Below, one piece after another: positions 33,822 to 43,523 of a stretch of 64,000 bases of DNA. The stretch is from contig JADJKB010000003.1 of the NCBI GenBank assembly GCA_016706225.1, positions 1,178,001 to 1,242,000 on the forward strand, read 5' to 3'. The translations under genes were made by a program, and so were the position numbers. Position 1 is the stretch's first letter; every line of letters starts with the position of its first letter. A model generated the notes under the pieces. That model saw only the letters and a program-made list of their open reading frames with translations, ran no database searches and was not told the DNA's origin. Source of the stretch: Myxococcales bacterium (GTDB lineage Bacteria > Myxococcota_A > Polyangia > Polyangiales > Polyangiaceae).

Positions 33822-35573
33822 GTGGAGGTGGGGAGTCCATTGACTGCGGCGCCGATCCAGATCGCGTACACGAATCTGTTTGCGGCGCTGCTGGTGCAGT
33901 ACCCGCTGATGCTGCTCTTCCCGCTGGTGCTCGGCTTCCAGCTTCGAAAGCGCGTCGGCCCACGCCTGGCTCTGTTCTGGATCGGCGGCGCCACGTTCGT
34001 GGCGTCTCAGCTCGTGCATCTGCCGTTGAACTTCGCGCTCGGACTGCTCGGCCCGCCGCGCGGGGTGGCCCTCCTGCCGCTGCCGATCGTGGGGCTCACC
34101 GCCGGTCTGTCGGCGGGCTTGTGTGAAGAGCTCGCTCGCTACGCGGCGCTGCGCTGGGTGGTGAAGGACCGCGGCTGGCCCAGCGCTCTGCAGCTCGGTG
34201 CCGGCCACGGCGGGGTCGAATCCATCATCTTCGGCCTGCTCGCCCTCACCACCTTGCTCAACGTCCTGATCGCGCCCTACGCGGCCGCCCTCGGCTTGCC
34301 AGTGGACGATCAGGCGGTCTTGCGTCACGCGGCTCGCACCTACTGGGCGGCACCTTGGTTTCACCCGGTCCTGGCTGGCTGGGAACGGGTGTGTGCGATC
34401 ACGTTCCACATCGGTGCCAACGTGCTGGTGATGCGCGCCGTGACCCGGCGACGCCTCGGTTACCTCGCCTTGGCGATCGTGCTGCACGCAGCCCTCGATG
34501 CGCCCGTGGTCTACGCGGGCGAGATGGGACTCTTCTGGCTCTACGCCCTGATCACGGCCGCGGCTGCGGGCATGTTGATGGTGAGCATCACGTTGCGAGA
34601 CGACGGCGAGCACGGGCGCGCCCACGGCGGGAGCTTGAAACACCCGAAGAAGGCGCTTGCCCTGACCTTGACGGTCGTGGTTGCACTGCTTTTCGCCAAC
34701 ACCTTTCGCGCCGCGCCCCTGCCCGTCCCTGCGCCGCTGACTGGCCCCGCGCCGCCCGCGTCGCCGCCGGTGGGCATGACCATCCACCAACTGCCTACCG
34801 GGACCACACATCGTAACGCCGCGTTCGCCTATCGCGGCGGGTCCTTCGGCGACAAACGCGAGTTCGCGATGACCGCGGTGCTGGTCAAACATCCGCGCGG
34901 CGATCTGCTCGTCGACACGGGACTCGGGCGTAACGCCGACGCGCACCTTCGCACGATGCCGGCCTGGTTCCGGGCGATCACGCTTCATGTGCGCGAGCGC
35001 CCCGCCGCCGACCAACTCGCCGACGCGGGCTACGACAAGAAATCTCTGCGTGCGATCCTCATCACCCACGCGCACTGGGATCACGTGAGTGGCATCCCGG
35101 ACTTTCCGGGCACACCCGTGTGGGTCACCGCGGAGGAGCGGCGATTCATCCAAGAGGGAGGCTGGATCTCCGCGCTCGCGCGCAGCTTCAGCGGGGTCCG
35201 GTACGAGGAGTATGACTTCGAGCGCGGCGCCTACCTGGGCTTTCCCCGCAGCCACGATGTCTACGGCGACGGCGCCATCGTGGTGGTGCCCGCACCGGGT
35301 CATACGCCGGGCTCAGTGATTGTGTTCCTGACGCTGCCTGAGGGCAGGCGCTACGCGCTGGTTGGGGATCTGGTGTGGCAGCTCGAGGGGATCTCGCTGC
35401 GTGAGGAACGACCCTGGCTCCAGCGGACGCTCGCGGACTCCGACGCAAGCCGCGTCCGCGAAACCCTGTCCAGAATGTCGGCGATCGCGGCGCGCTTCCC
35501 CGAGCTCGTGCTCGTGCCCGCGCACGACCAGCGCGGCTTTGCCGGGATGCCCAGGCTCGACAGCGCCAAGTGA
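33822..35573 (+). CDS. YhfC-type intramembrane protease fused to metallo-beta-lactamase domain
   Basis: 583 residues. The first about 265 residues are an integral membrane domain with seven or eight helices and the signatures of the YhfC glutamic intramembrane protease group: CEELARYAALRW, GAGHGGVESIIFG, FHIGANVLVM and LHAALDAPVVY. A helix at about 285-300 and a Pro-rich spacer lead to a metallo-beta-lactamase domain (about 325-583) with THAHWDH (H416, H418, D420, H421), PAPGHTPGSV, LVGDLVW and a late PAHD His. The linker follows a membrane helix, so the hydrolase domain would sit on one face of the membrane. The start is GTG 33822, 33828 or TTG 33840, the last two having GAGG or GGGGAG upstream. 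Confidence 0.82.
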   Translation: MEVGSPLTAAPIQIAYTNLFAALLVQYPLMLLFPLVLGFQLRKRVGPRLALFWIGGATFVASQLVHLPLNFALGLLGPPRGVALLPLPIVGLTAGLSAGLCEELARYAALRWVVKDRGWPSALQLGAGHGGVESIIFGLLALTTLLNVLIAPYAAALGLPVDDQAVLRHAARTYWAAPWFHPVLAGWERVCAITFHIGANVLVMRAVTRRRLGYLALAIVLHAALDAPVVYAGEMGLFWLYALITAAAAGMLMVSITLRDDGEHGRAHGGSLKHPKKALALTLTVVVALLFANTFRAAPLPVPAPLTGPAPPASPPVGMTIHQLPTGTTHRNAAFAYRGGSFGDKREFAMTAVLVKHPRGDLLVDTGLGRNADAHLRTMPAWFRAITLHVRERPAADQLADAGYDKKSLRAILITHAHWDHVSGIPDFPGTPVWVTAEERRFIQEGGWISALARSFSGVRYEEYDFERGAYLGFPRSHDVYGDGAIVVVPAPGHTPGSVIVFLTLPEGRRYALVGDLVWQLEGISLREERPWLQRTLADSDASRVRETLSRMSAIAARFPELVLVPAHDQRGFAGMPRLDSAK

Positions 35574-35618
35574 TGTGAACCAGCGGGCGTGACTCTGAGC
35601 CCCGGGCCCGCGATCCCA

Positions 35619-38147
35619 TCAAGCAAAAAACAGCTTCAGGCTGACACGCTGTGACTTCTTCGGGGTGAGCCGGATGGTCAGCACTTCTCCGGCTCGGGTG
35701 ACGACGGCATCACCGACCTCCGACTGGGTCAGGACGTCGCCGGTCGGCGCAAACACCCGGAACCGGTACTCGAACGGCACCGCGCCCGCCTCACCCTGAT
35801 CCACATCGAAGACCAAGGTCAGGCTGCGCTCCGATGCGTCCCAGCTCTCCGAGACCAGATCCGTCGCGCCCTGAGTGAAGTGCCGGTTGTGTCCGAGAAA
35901 CTGAGGGTGACCCGTCTTCTCTCGAAGGGCGACCAGCGCGTGTCCGTGTGCAGCGACCTCGACTTGAAGCGTGCCCTTCACCGTGCCCAGGAACTTCTCT
36001 CCCCAGAACTCGCTGGCGAGATACTCGCGCTCGGGTGACAGCCCGAGGTTCGTGAGGGGAACGCTGTTCGGTCGCGCGGCGTCCGGCATCTTCGTGGGTG
36101 TGCCGTCGCTCGTGTAATCGAAATTTCTTCCCCAGTTCAGGAGACCCAGTACCCACCAGCGGGCATCGGAGCCGGCCAGTGTGCCCTCGACAGGGAGCAA
36201 CCACTGTTCCGGGTACATCCGCGTGAACAGGTCGAGCGGACGCGCTGAGGCCGGGTAGATGGGCAGCAGCTTGCGCCACACCTGGATCTGTTCCGGTGAG
36301 AGCCCGCGCAGATCCTCGCCGAACTTCACAATGGAGCCCGTGAGCCCGATGAACGAGCTGAGCGTGATGGCTTCGTCGAGCGTCACGAGCGGCTCCGGGT
36401 GGCCCGTGTCGGTCCGGAAGAACAGCAGGTCGTTGTGGGTGACCCAGACGCGATTGTGCAACCAGTAACGCCGCGCCGCGCTCTTCACCGACGACTTGAA
36501 ATTGCCACCATCACCCAGCAGCGCAAACGGATCGCTCTCTTCCCAGCTTGGACCGGTATCCAGGGTCACCCGCATCGAGTCGACCACTCCGTAGTTCACC
36601 CCCATCAGTGCGATGCCCATGTAAAAGACGTCGTCACCGAGCACCTCGCGCACCTCGCGGATGGCGCGTTTGTACACCTCGATGCTGGTCAGCTTCGGGC
36701 TGTTGCGGGGGACGTAGGGCAGCGCTTGATAAGCAAAGTCGAGCTTCACCCAGCCCATGCCCCAGTCGTCTTTGTAACGGTGCAGGGTCTGGTTGAGCCA
36801 CTCGACGCTGGCCGGGTTCGAGAGATCGAGCACGCGTTTGCCGGAACCCGGCGAGAGCAGCGCACCCACCACGTTGTCCTCGGGTTTGGCCAGCAGCTCC
36901 GGGCGCTCGGCGGCGAGGGTCGAGTCGAGAGCCACAGTGAACGCGCTGATCCAGAGCCCTGGGATCAGCCCCTTGCTCTTCACGCGCGCGGACCACGCGG
37001 GCATGCCCGAGGGGAAACGATCTGTGCGTGGGAACCAGTCACCGTCCGCGAGCTGATAACCGTCATCGACCTGGAAGTAGTCGACACCGAAGGGCGCAAA
37101 CTCCCGGGCCATCACCTCGAGATTTTCGCCCATGCTGGTCTCGTCGATGTTGGTCCCGAGACCCCCGGTGCCGCTGGAGCCGGTCCAGCTGTTCCAGCCA
37201 TTCGGGACACGGCGCCCCGCGCCGCGCTGGGTCCAGACCGTGAAACCCTGCCACGCAGCGATGGCATCGGCGTAGCGCTCGAGGCCGGTCTGTGGATCCG
37301 CCGCAAACGCGTCCAGGTAGAGCGGCTCGGAATCGACGGACTCTCCGGAGGACAGGAGCTTGCCGGTGAACTCGAGGGCGTTGTCGGCCCAGAGCTCGAG
37401 GCCTGCGCGCCCCTCGAACCTCGGCGCGTCGTCTTCGGTGTAACGCGTGCCCAGGGTCGGAAATGAACGCTCGACGCCGAGCGCCCCGGCAACGAACGAA
37501 CGCCCGCTGTCGAGATCCAAGACCGCGTGGTTCCAGTTACTGACGACGTTCCCGCGGGACTCGATGGGGATGACGGCCGCAACCAGCGAGTTGCGATCCT
37601 CGTCCGGGTAGTGAAGCTTGACGTCGACGTCCGCCGCGACGTTCGCTCCATTGTCGAGGATGCGCAGGCGCGCCGGGTTGGCGCCGACGAAGAGCCCCGC
37701 GTCGGGCCCCGCGCTGACCAGCGGAGACAGCCGCAAGACCCGCAGCTCCGCGCCGGTTTCGTTGGTCAGTCGCAGCAGACTGAGGGCGATGTCACGCTCG
37801 GCGTCGAAGCCGAGGCGCCATTCCAGCACCACCCCCGAGTCCGCACAGCGGCGGCGAAACCCGCGCAGGTGAGCGAACTCGGGCGCGGTGCCGAACGCAG
37901 CCTCGTCGACCGCCCATTCCCCAGCGCAGCCCTGCGTCGTGACGGTGTGCTCTGCTCCACCGAGCTCGACCTGAGCCTCGGCCACCGCGCCGCGCAGGAG
38001 CATCGCGCCGCCCGACTCTCGCAGATCGAATGTGCCGTTGTGCCGTGGCCGCAAATCGAGGCGGCCTGAAGGCACGCCCACGTCGAGCCGCTCGTCTTCC
38101 CCGCAACCAGCCAGAGCCAGCGTGAAGATCAGGGCCGCGCGGCGCAT
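35619..38147 (-). CDS. GH36-like alpha-galactosidase lipoprotein
   Basis: An 842-residue glycoside hydrolase. The signal peptide ends in LALAGC, so it is predicted to be lipid-anchored, unlike most cytosolic GH36 enzymes. The N-terminal beta domain (to about 320) is followed by a TIM barrel with RVPNGWNSWTGSSG, FGVDYFQVDDGYQ, the nucleophile Asp470 in WVKLDFAYQ and a probable acid/base Asp530 in RVTLDTGPSWEESD, then a C-terminal beta domain. Expected substrates are alpha-1,6-galactosides (melibiose, raffinose, galactomannan). ATG 38147 has GAGAGAGG six bases upstream; ATG 38153 is too close. No sugar transporter adjoins. Confidence 0.87.
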   Translation of the reverse strand: MRRAALIFTLALAGCGEDERLDVGVPSGRLDLRPRHNGTFDLRESGGAMLLRGAVAEAQVELGGAEHTVTTQGCAGEWAVDEAAFGTAPEFAHLRGFRRRCADSGVVLEWRLGFDAERDIALSLLRLTNETGAELRVLRLSPLVSAGPDAGLFVGANPARLRILDNGANVAADVDVKLHYPDEDRNSLVAAVIPIESRGNVVSNWNHAVLDLDSGRSFVAGALGVERSFPTLGTRYTEDDAPRFEGRAGLELWADNALEFTGKLLSSGESVDSEPLYLDAFAADPQTGLERYADAIAAWQGFTVWTQRGAGRRVPNGWNSWTGSSGTGGLGTNIDETSMGENLEVMAREFAPFGVDYFQVDDGYQLADGDWFPRTDRFPSGMPAWSARVKSKGLIPGLWISAFTVALDSTLAAERPELLAKPEDNVVGALLSPGSGKRVLDLSNPASVEWLNQTLHRYKDDWGMGWVKLDFAYQALPYVPRNSPKLTSIEVYKRAIREVREVLGDDVFYMGIALMGVNYGVVDSMRVTLDTGPSWEESDPFALLGDGGNFKSSVKSAARRYWLHNRVWVTHNDLLFFRTDTGHPEPLVTLDEAITLSSFIGLTGSIVKFGEDLRGLSPEQIQVWRKLLPIYPASARPLDLFTRMYPEQWLLPVEGTLAGSDARWWVLGLLNWGRNFDYTSDGTPTKMPDAARPNSVPLTNLGLSPEREYLASEFWGEKFLGTVKGTLQVEVAAHGHALVALREKTGHPQFLGHNRHFTQGATDLVSESWDASERSLTLVFDVDQGEAGAVPFEYRFRVFAPTGDVLTQSEVGDAVVTRAGEVLTIRLTPKKSQRVSLKLFFA

Positions 38148-38297
38148 GGGCATCCTCTCTCGGAGCAAGCGTGAGGGCTCGCCCGGTTTTGGCTTCCGCG
38201 AATCTACGCGAGATCGCCGAGCAGGTTCAACCGAGCCCCAGAGATACGCGCGTCTTTTCCCGGGCGATGAGCGGCGAGACATGCTGAGCTTCTCCCG

Positions 38298-39041
38298 ATG
38301 AGACGACGACGTTTCCTGCTGCGAGCGGCGCTGACCGCCCTGCCGGCCCTGCTCGTCACCGCGTGCCCGACTACGGAACCGCAGAGCCCGCGCACGGTGA
38401 GTGGGGAGGCCGGCGTCGCGCCGACCCACACGGCCAGTGAACATCCATCCGAGCTCGACGCCTCGGGGTCGCCCGACGCCGACCCATCCGACGCGGGACT
38501 GTCCAAGTTGCCCGCGGCTTTCGCCAAGCTCGGCGGCAGCTGCTCGGTCAGCGACGCGGGCGGAAGCTCCGTCGAGCTGTGTGACGCTTCAGGTCAGGTC
38601 GTGGGGATCTCGGCCATGGTCGACACCGTCGATGGTGTGCCACCCGCAGGCGCCGAGGTGATCCGGGTGGAGCCGGAGCGCGAAATGAACCCAGGCCGCT
38701 CGCTAGTCGTCGCCCTCGAGCAGGATCGACTCTGGTTCCGCCTGGTCTCGTGCGGAGCGTGTCGCCGCATCATGGGCTGGTCATTCGTGGGTGAGCTGGC
38801 CAGGCTCTCCGACGCCCAGCTGCGGGACATCCAGCAACGCCTCGGGTTGCCGCTGAACGTCCCGGCGCTGCGCACGAGCCAGGCCTGGCGGGATGTTTAT
38901 CGAGACCGTCCGCTGCCGGCCGTGCCGGACGGCTCCGCGCCGCACGCCAAACCCCTTTCGGCACCACCCGGCGTGCCGGGCGAATGCATGAATCCGCCAC
39001 CTCACGTGCCTACGCCGGTGAAGTGCAAGAACCTGAAATGA
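38298..39041 (+). CDS. Hypothetical lipoprotein
   Basis: 247 residues. A basic N-terminus (MRRRRFLLRAAL) could be a Tat or Sec signal, and the lipobox is LLVTAC. A Ser/Pro/Asp spacer (about 25-65) precedes a domain with four cysteines (GGSCSVSDAGGSSVELCDASG, SCGACRRIMGW). The C-terminus is Pro-rich and ends in CMNPPPHVPTPVKCKNLK. It is divergent from the GH36 gene and convergent with a hypothetical gene. Function unknown. Confidence 0.7.
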   Translation: MRRRRFLLRAALTALPALLVTACPTTEPQSPRTVSGEAGVAPTHTASEHPSELDASGSPDADPSDAGLSKLPAAFAKLGGSCSVSDAGGSSVELCDASGQVVGISAMVDTVDGVPPAGAEVIRVEPEREMNPGRSLVVALEQDRLWFRLVSCGACRRIMGWSFVGELARLSDAQLRDIQQRLGLPLNVPALRTSQAWRDVYRDRPLPAVPDGSAPHAKPLSAPPGVPGECMNPPPHVPTPVKCKNLK

Positions 39042-39054
39042 AATGCAGTTGAGC

Positions 39055-39603
39055 CTAGCGCCCAAGACCCGTACCGGTGCGCCTCGCGATTGGCGGCCGA
39101 GCATCAACCACTGAACCACGTGGAGCGATCCGGCGCAGACCCGACTCGGGCATTGACCCGACCTCGAACTCTGCGAGTCGCCCCGCTGCGAACTCCAGAT
39201 GTTTTGCGTGAGTGCCGAGGATCAAGAATCGTTGCTCGGAGCTGGTGGTCCAGATCGGCCCGTGTTCGTAGGCAACGTCGAAGGAACCCAGCTCGGATGC
39301 GGCGCCGACGAAGAAGGGATCGGCCTGCTCGTCATGGAAGATGATCCACGACGCTCTTGCCAGCCCGGGCACCGCCTCCTCGAGCACTCGCCGGGTTTGC
39401 AGGACGGCCAGCGCAAGGGGATTGGTTCGTGTCAACAGGACGAGCGGCGCGATCCCGTTGCCGGCCACCGCCGGCATGCGGCGGATGTGGTTCGTGAACC
39501 GTTCGACGGTCCAGTCTCGACCTTCGGTAATGCGTTGCAGATCTGCGCCGCAGCGGAGCAGGAGGTCCGTGCAGCGCTCGAGCACCGCGGAATGCGCAGG
39601 CAA
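39055..39603 (-). CDS. Hypothetical protein, start uncertain
   Basis: About 182 residues from a TTG at 39603. Sequence such as LERCTDLLLRCGADLQRIT, IAPLVLLTRTNPLALAVLQ, ASWIIFHDEQADPFFVGAA and RFLILGTHAKHLEFAAGR looks like a real alpha/beta protein, but no family is recognised. The frame stays open upstream to a TGA about 45 bases earlier, and the residues there (LTLPRIRLTLCPHG) also look protein-like, so translation may begin at a rarer codon such as CTG. No ribosome site is evident. Confidence 0.5.
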   Translation of the reverse strand: MPAHSAVLERCTDLLLRCGADLQRITEGRDWTVERFTNHIRRMPAVAGNGIAPLVLLTRTNPLALAVLQTRRVLEEAVPGLARASWIIFHDEQADPFFVGAASELGSFDVAYEHGPIWTTSSEQRFLILGTHAKHLEFAAGRLAEFEVGSMPESGLRRIAPRGSVVDARPPIARRTGTGLGR

Positions 39604-39939
39604 ACCGTGCGGGCACAGCGTGAGCCGAATTCGAGGCAGGGTCAGGCTTCAAGTATGTCGCAAAGCGGAGCAAGGTGAGCTGATGGGGATCAACTGGGTC
39701 CAGCAAAATTCGCGCCCGAGCGGCTCGCTCAGGGGCTCCTTGGGTCGGGTCTTCCGTCTGCAGCAACGGATCGAATCCGCAGTACTACCGCGCGCGTCGG
39801 AGTGGTAGGGGCCGCGCCGATCGAGTGCGACCCGATGTCACCGGCGAACTTCCGCAGCTATTTCAAAGTCTACCAGCGCTCCAGTGGCAAGGGCGCCAGG
39901 TGTCCGTGAGCGCGCCCTCGCAGCCCCGGACCACGAAGC
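39604..39939. other. Intergenic stretch, nothing recognised
   Basis: 336 bases with no convincing gene; open frames are short. It separates the hypothetical gene from the stop of preA. No hairpin or repeat stood out. Confidence 0.5.
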
Positions 39940-41223
39940 TCAGTGCGCGCCCTTTTTTGGCCGCAGCGGCAACCCCTCGGTGACGTGCTGGTTCCAGGTC
40001 GCCGGGGCGAAGCCGTTGTCGACCGGCACCATGCTGATGCAGTCGGGCACCGGGCACACGATCTTGCACAGGTTGCAGCCCACACACTCACTCTCGTCGA
40101 TGACCGGCACTCGCGTGGCGTCGCCGTTCGTCTCTTTGGACTGGTGAATGCACTGATGCGCGCCGTCGTGACACGCCACCACACACAGCTGGCAGCCGAT
40201 GCACTTCTTGGCGTCGATCTTGGCGATGGTCTCGTAGTTGAGGTCCAGATCTCCCCACTCCGAGAAGGCCGGCACAGCTTTCCCCACCAGCTGATCCAGC
40301 GTGTCGAAGCCGTGGCTGGCCATGTACTCGTCGAGGCCTTCGATCATGTCCTCGACGATGCGGTAGCCCTTGAGCATGACCTCGGTGCAGACCTGCACGC
40401 TCGAGGCGCCGAGCAGCATGAACTCGACCGCGTCCCGCCAGTTGGTGATGCCGCCGATGCCGCTGACCGGGATCTTGAACTCGCCGGAGCGGGTGAGGCG
40501 CGCGAGCATGTGGAGTGCGATGGGTTTGACCGCAGCGCCACAGTAGCCGCCGTTGGTGCTGAGGGAGCCGACGCGCGGCTCCGGCACGAAGCGGTCGATG
40601 TCGACGGCGATGATGCTCTTGATGGTGTTGATCAGAGAGACGCCGTGCGCGCCGCCCTTCTGGGCCGCCAGGCCGTGGGGCAAGACATCCGAGACGTTGG
40701 GCGTCAGCTTCACGAGCACCGGCACCGTCGAGTACTCGACGGCCCAGGAGGTGATGCGCTCGTTGACCAGTGGTTCCTGGCCGACTGCGGAGCCCATGCC
40801 GCGCTCACACATGCCATGGGGGCAGCCAAAGTTGAGCTCGAGGCCGTCGGCGCCGGCGTCGATCGAGCGCTTGATGATGTCCTTCCACTCTTCCTGCGTC
40901 TCGACCATCAGCGAGACGACCACGGCGTGTTTCGGGAACTTCTTCTTGGTCTCGTAGATCTCGCGGAAGTTCACCTCCAACGAACGGTCGGTGATGAGCT
41001 CGATGTTGTTGAAACCGATGGCCCGCGTGCCCGAGTAGTTGATGGCACCGAAGCGGCTCGACACGTTCTGAATCGGCTGCCCCAGCGTCTTCCACACCGC
41101 GCCGCCCCAGCCCGCGTCGAACGCACGCTGCACCTGGCCGCCGGAGTTGGCTGGCGGCGCCGAGGCGAGCCAGAACGGATTCGGCGAGCGGATGCCCGCG
41201 CAGTTCGTGGTCAGATCAGGCAT
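39940..41223 (-). CDS. preA: Dihydropyrimidine dehydrogenase, catalytic subunit PreA
   Basis: A 427-residue FMN and iron-sulfur enzyme subunit that reduces uracil and thymine to dihydropyrimidines. The N-terminal TIM barrel (about 1-320) starts TTNCAGIRSPNPFWLASAPP and has the catalytic cysteine in NFGCPHGMCERGMG, then GGYCGAAVKPIALHM and VSGIGGITNWRDAVEFMLLGA. The C-terminal ferredoxin part has two motifs, CIGCQLCVVAC and CVGCNLCKIVC, for two 4Fe-4S clusters. Its start overlaps the restored preT stop by eight bases, with GGGAGG at a good distance, so the two are coupled. Confidence 0.94.
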   Translation of the reverse strand: MPDLTTNCAGIRSPNPFWLASAPPANSGGQVQRAFDAGWGGAVWKTLGQPIQNVSSRFGAINYSGTRAIGFNNIELITDRSLEVNFREIYETKKKFPKHAVVVSLMVETQEEWKDIIKRSIDAGADGLELNFGCPHGMCERGMGSAVGQEPLVNERITSWAVEYSTVPVLVKLTPNVSDVLPHGLAAQKGGAHGVSLINTIKSIIAVDIDRFVPEPRVGSLSTNGGYCGAAVKPIALHMLARLTRSGEFKIPVSGIGGITNWRDAVEFMLLGASSVQVCTEVMLKGYRIVEDMIEGLDEYMASHGFDTLDQLVGKAVPAFSEWGDLDLNYETIAKIDAKKCIGCQLCVVACHDGAHQCIHQSKETNGDATRVPVIDESECVGCNLCKIVCPVPDCISMVPVDNGFAPATWNQHVTEGLPLRPKKGAH

Positions 41224-42527
41224 TTTTGCCTCCCAAGTGCGAGTGAATGGCCTGCGCCGCGGCCTTGCCTTCGGCCGCGGCGTTCACGACTTCTTTGCCA
41301 CCGTTGCGACAGTCGCCGCCGGCGTACCAGCCCTTGCGCCCGGTGGCACCGTGTTCGTCGGTGACGACCCGACCCTTTTTGATCTCGATGCCCGAGTGAG
41401 GCAAGCTGCTCACCGAGCGTGGACTGACCGATGGCCATCAGCACGAGCTCCGCAGCCACGTTGAACTCACTGCCCGCGATTGGCTTCTTGTTTTCGTCCA
41501 TGCGCACACACCGCGCGCGCTCGACCTTGCCGCTGCCCTCGAAGGCGACGGGCACGGCCTGGAACAACGCGGAGACCCCTGCCTCCCGCGCCGCGCTCCA
41601 CTCGTGGCGGTACCCCGGCATCTTCGGCTCTTGTCCACGGTAGACGAGAGTGACGTTCGGCACACCGAGCACCATCAGCTCGCGCACACCATCGATTGCA
41701 GTATTGCCGCCGCCGATCACGAGCGCGTGTTTCACGCCTTGCAGCGGCAGCTTGCCGAGTTTCATGCGTTCGATCAGCTCGACGGCGCCGTGGATACCCG
41801 GCAGCTCTTCGCCTGGCACCCCGAGGCGGGTGTCCGGACCGAGCCCGACACCCACGAAGACGGCGTCGTGTTTCTTCTCGAGCTCTTCGAACGCGTGCGA
41901 CTTGCCGATTTCGACGCCGGTTTTCACGTCGATGCCCCCGATGGCGAGCACCCACTCGGCCTCGTCGACCGAGCGATCTGCGCGCATTTTGTAGGGGGCG
42001 ACACCGGTGGTGTTGAGGCCACCGATGACCTCTCGCTTTTCGTAGATGGTGCAGGCATGGCCCATACGCCGAAGCTCGTGGGCCGCCGCGAGGGAGGCCG
42101 GGCCTGCGCCGATCAGCCCCACACTCTTGCCGGTCGGCTTGCCAGCTTCGAAGAAGCGCCAGCCCTTCTCGTAGGCCTGGTCGGTGGCGTACCGCTGCAG
42201 CTTGCCGATCTGGATCGGCGGCACACCCATGGCGTTGTAGACGCAGTCGCCAACACACAGGACCTCGACCGGGCAGACCCGCGCGCAGCTCATGCCCAGG
42301 ATGTTCGCGTCGAAGATGGTGCGGGCCGAACCCTTGACGTTCTCCGTGGCGATCTTGCGGATGAACTCCGGCACGTCGATGTGCGTGGGGCAGGCCTTGG
42401 TACAAGGCGCGTCAGAGCAGTAGAGGCATCGGTTCGCCTCGACCGCAGCCTGGTGCGGCGCGTACTCGTGCTTGAAGTCGCTGAAGACGCTCTCGCTCCG
42501 CTCGGTCGGTATCGGCTTCGACATCAT
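41216..42527 (-). pseudogene. preT: preT, NAD(P)-binding subunit, frameshifted near the 3' end
   Basis: The flavin subunit that feeds electrons from NAD(P)H to PreA. Residues 1-about 375 are intact: iron-sulfur motifs CLYCSDAPCTKACPT and CARVCPVEVLCVGDC, the FAD fold GLIGAGPASLAAAHEL and the NADPH fold VIGGGNTAIDG. After AIGQSTLGEQL the frame is wrong. The expected C-terminus (SGIEIKKGRVVTDEHGAT, YAGGDCRNGGKEVVNAAAEG) continues in the -1 neighbouring frame to a stop at 41216. One base too many or two too few near 41395-41430 explains it. PreA is intact, so a sequence error is as likely as real loss. Confidence 0.85.
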
Positions 42528-42577
42528 TCCTCCCTAGTCGGAGATCCGCGCAGCATAGACGAAAAACATTTGCGCCA

Positions 42578-42841
42578 TCATCCGCTGATCTTGCCCCACG
42601 GCAGCCCCTTCTTGGCGGCCACCTTGAAGCTGAAGACCCCCACGGTGATCAGCTCGAGGCGCTCCCGCAGGCACTCTTTGCAGGCAAATGCCGCGGCCCC
42701 GCTGCTCGACACCGAGGCAACGGCGTCAGCCTCGCCGCCGCACAGATCACAGCGGGCTACCACGCTCGGGTCCTCGGCCGCCTGCTCGTCGCGCAGCGTG
42801 CCGCGCGCGTGGACGCGGATCTCGATGGGGCTCTTCGGCAT
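42578..42841 (-). CDS. Small zinc-ribbon protein upstream of preT
   Basis: 87 residues from ATG 42841, which has GGGAGGAAG upstream. CDLCGGEA and, later, CKECLRERL form a four-cysteine zinc site. The rest has no recognised family. It lies 50 bases upstream of preT on the same strand, so it may belong to the pyrimidine reductase operon, though nothing in the sequence links it to catalysis. Confidence 0.65.
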   Translation of the reverse strand: MPKSPIEIRVHARGTLRDEQAAEDPSVVARCDLCGGEADAVASVSSSGAAAFACKECLRERLELITVGVFSFKVAAKKGLPWGKISG

Positions 42842-43031
42842 CAGTCTTCCTCCCGCACTCTTGCGCATAACACCACGAGAAAGCCGCCGCGCCGACGAAA
42901 ATCCGGCCGGGACGGCTGGTGTGCTCGGGACCTGCGCGGCGAGCCGTGGGACAGCCCTTGTCCGGCGCCCGCATCGGTGGCATTGGGCGGCCACGGCTGC
43001 TCGGTCAGCCGGGAGGAGTGCGAGAGAGACC

Positions 43032-43523
43032 GTGCCTTGTGTCTGCGGAATTGGCGAGTCCACCGAAACCCACTGCTTGCCCGTGATCAAGGGCGAGAAG
43101 GGCGCCGACACGGCCGAAGCGCTGATGCGAGCGCGCTACGCGGCGTATGCCCTGGGCGAGGTGGACTTCGTTCTGAACTCCCACACGCCGGAGGCCGGCA
43201 AGGACGTCGACCGCGAGCAGACGGAGGCGTGGAGCAAGAGCGCCAAGTGGCTCGGGTTGGAGGTGCTGGCGACCGACGCCGGCGGACCGAGCGACGAGAC
43301 GGGCACGGTCGAGTTCGTCGCTCGTTACAAGATCAAGAACGTCACGCTCGAGCACCGTGAGCGCGCCAAGTTCGAGAAGCGGGAAGGCAAGTGGTTGTTT
43401 GCTGACGCCGAGCAAATTGCCGGACCGCCCGTGAAGAACGAAGGCCCGCGCATCGGGCGCAACGATCCGTGCACCTGCGGCAGCGGCAAGAAGTTCAAGA
43501 AGTGTTGCGGCAAAGCCGCGTGA
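43032..43523 (+). CDS. YchJ-family protein with SEC-C motif
   Basis: 163 residues from GTG 43032. The N-terminus has CVCGIGESTETHC, a modified version of the usual YchJ knuckle, followed by the family's ADTAEALMRARYAAYALGEV and a NTF2-like beta domain (VEFVARYKIKN, REGKWLFADAEQI). The C-terminus has a classical SEC-C zinc knuckle: RNDPCTCGSGKKFKKCCG. The function of the family is not established. The stop overlaps the next gene's start (GTGA), so the two are coupled. Confidence 0.85.
   Translation: MPCVCGIGESTETHCLPVIKGEKGADTAEALMRARYAAYALGEVDFVLNSHTPEAGKDVDREQTEAWSKSAKWLGLEVLATDAGGPSDETGTVEFVARYKIKNVTLEHRERAKFEKREGKWLFADAEQIAGPPVKNEGPRIGRNDPCTCGSGKKFKKCCGKAA

Noticed and set aside
41604..43031. 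Very long plus-strand frame leading into the YchJ gene
   Set aside because: Its first about 475 codons are antisense to preT and the zinc-ribbon gene; only the part from GTG 43032 has family motifs.
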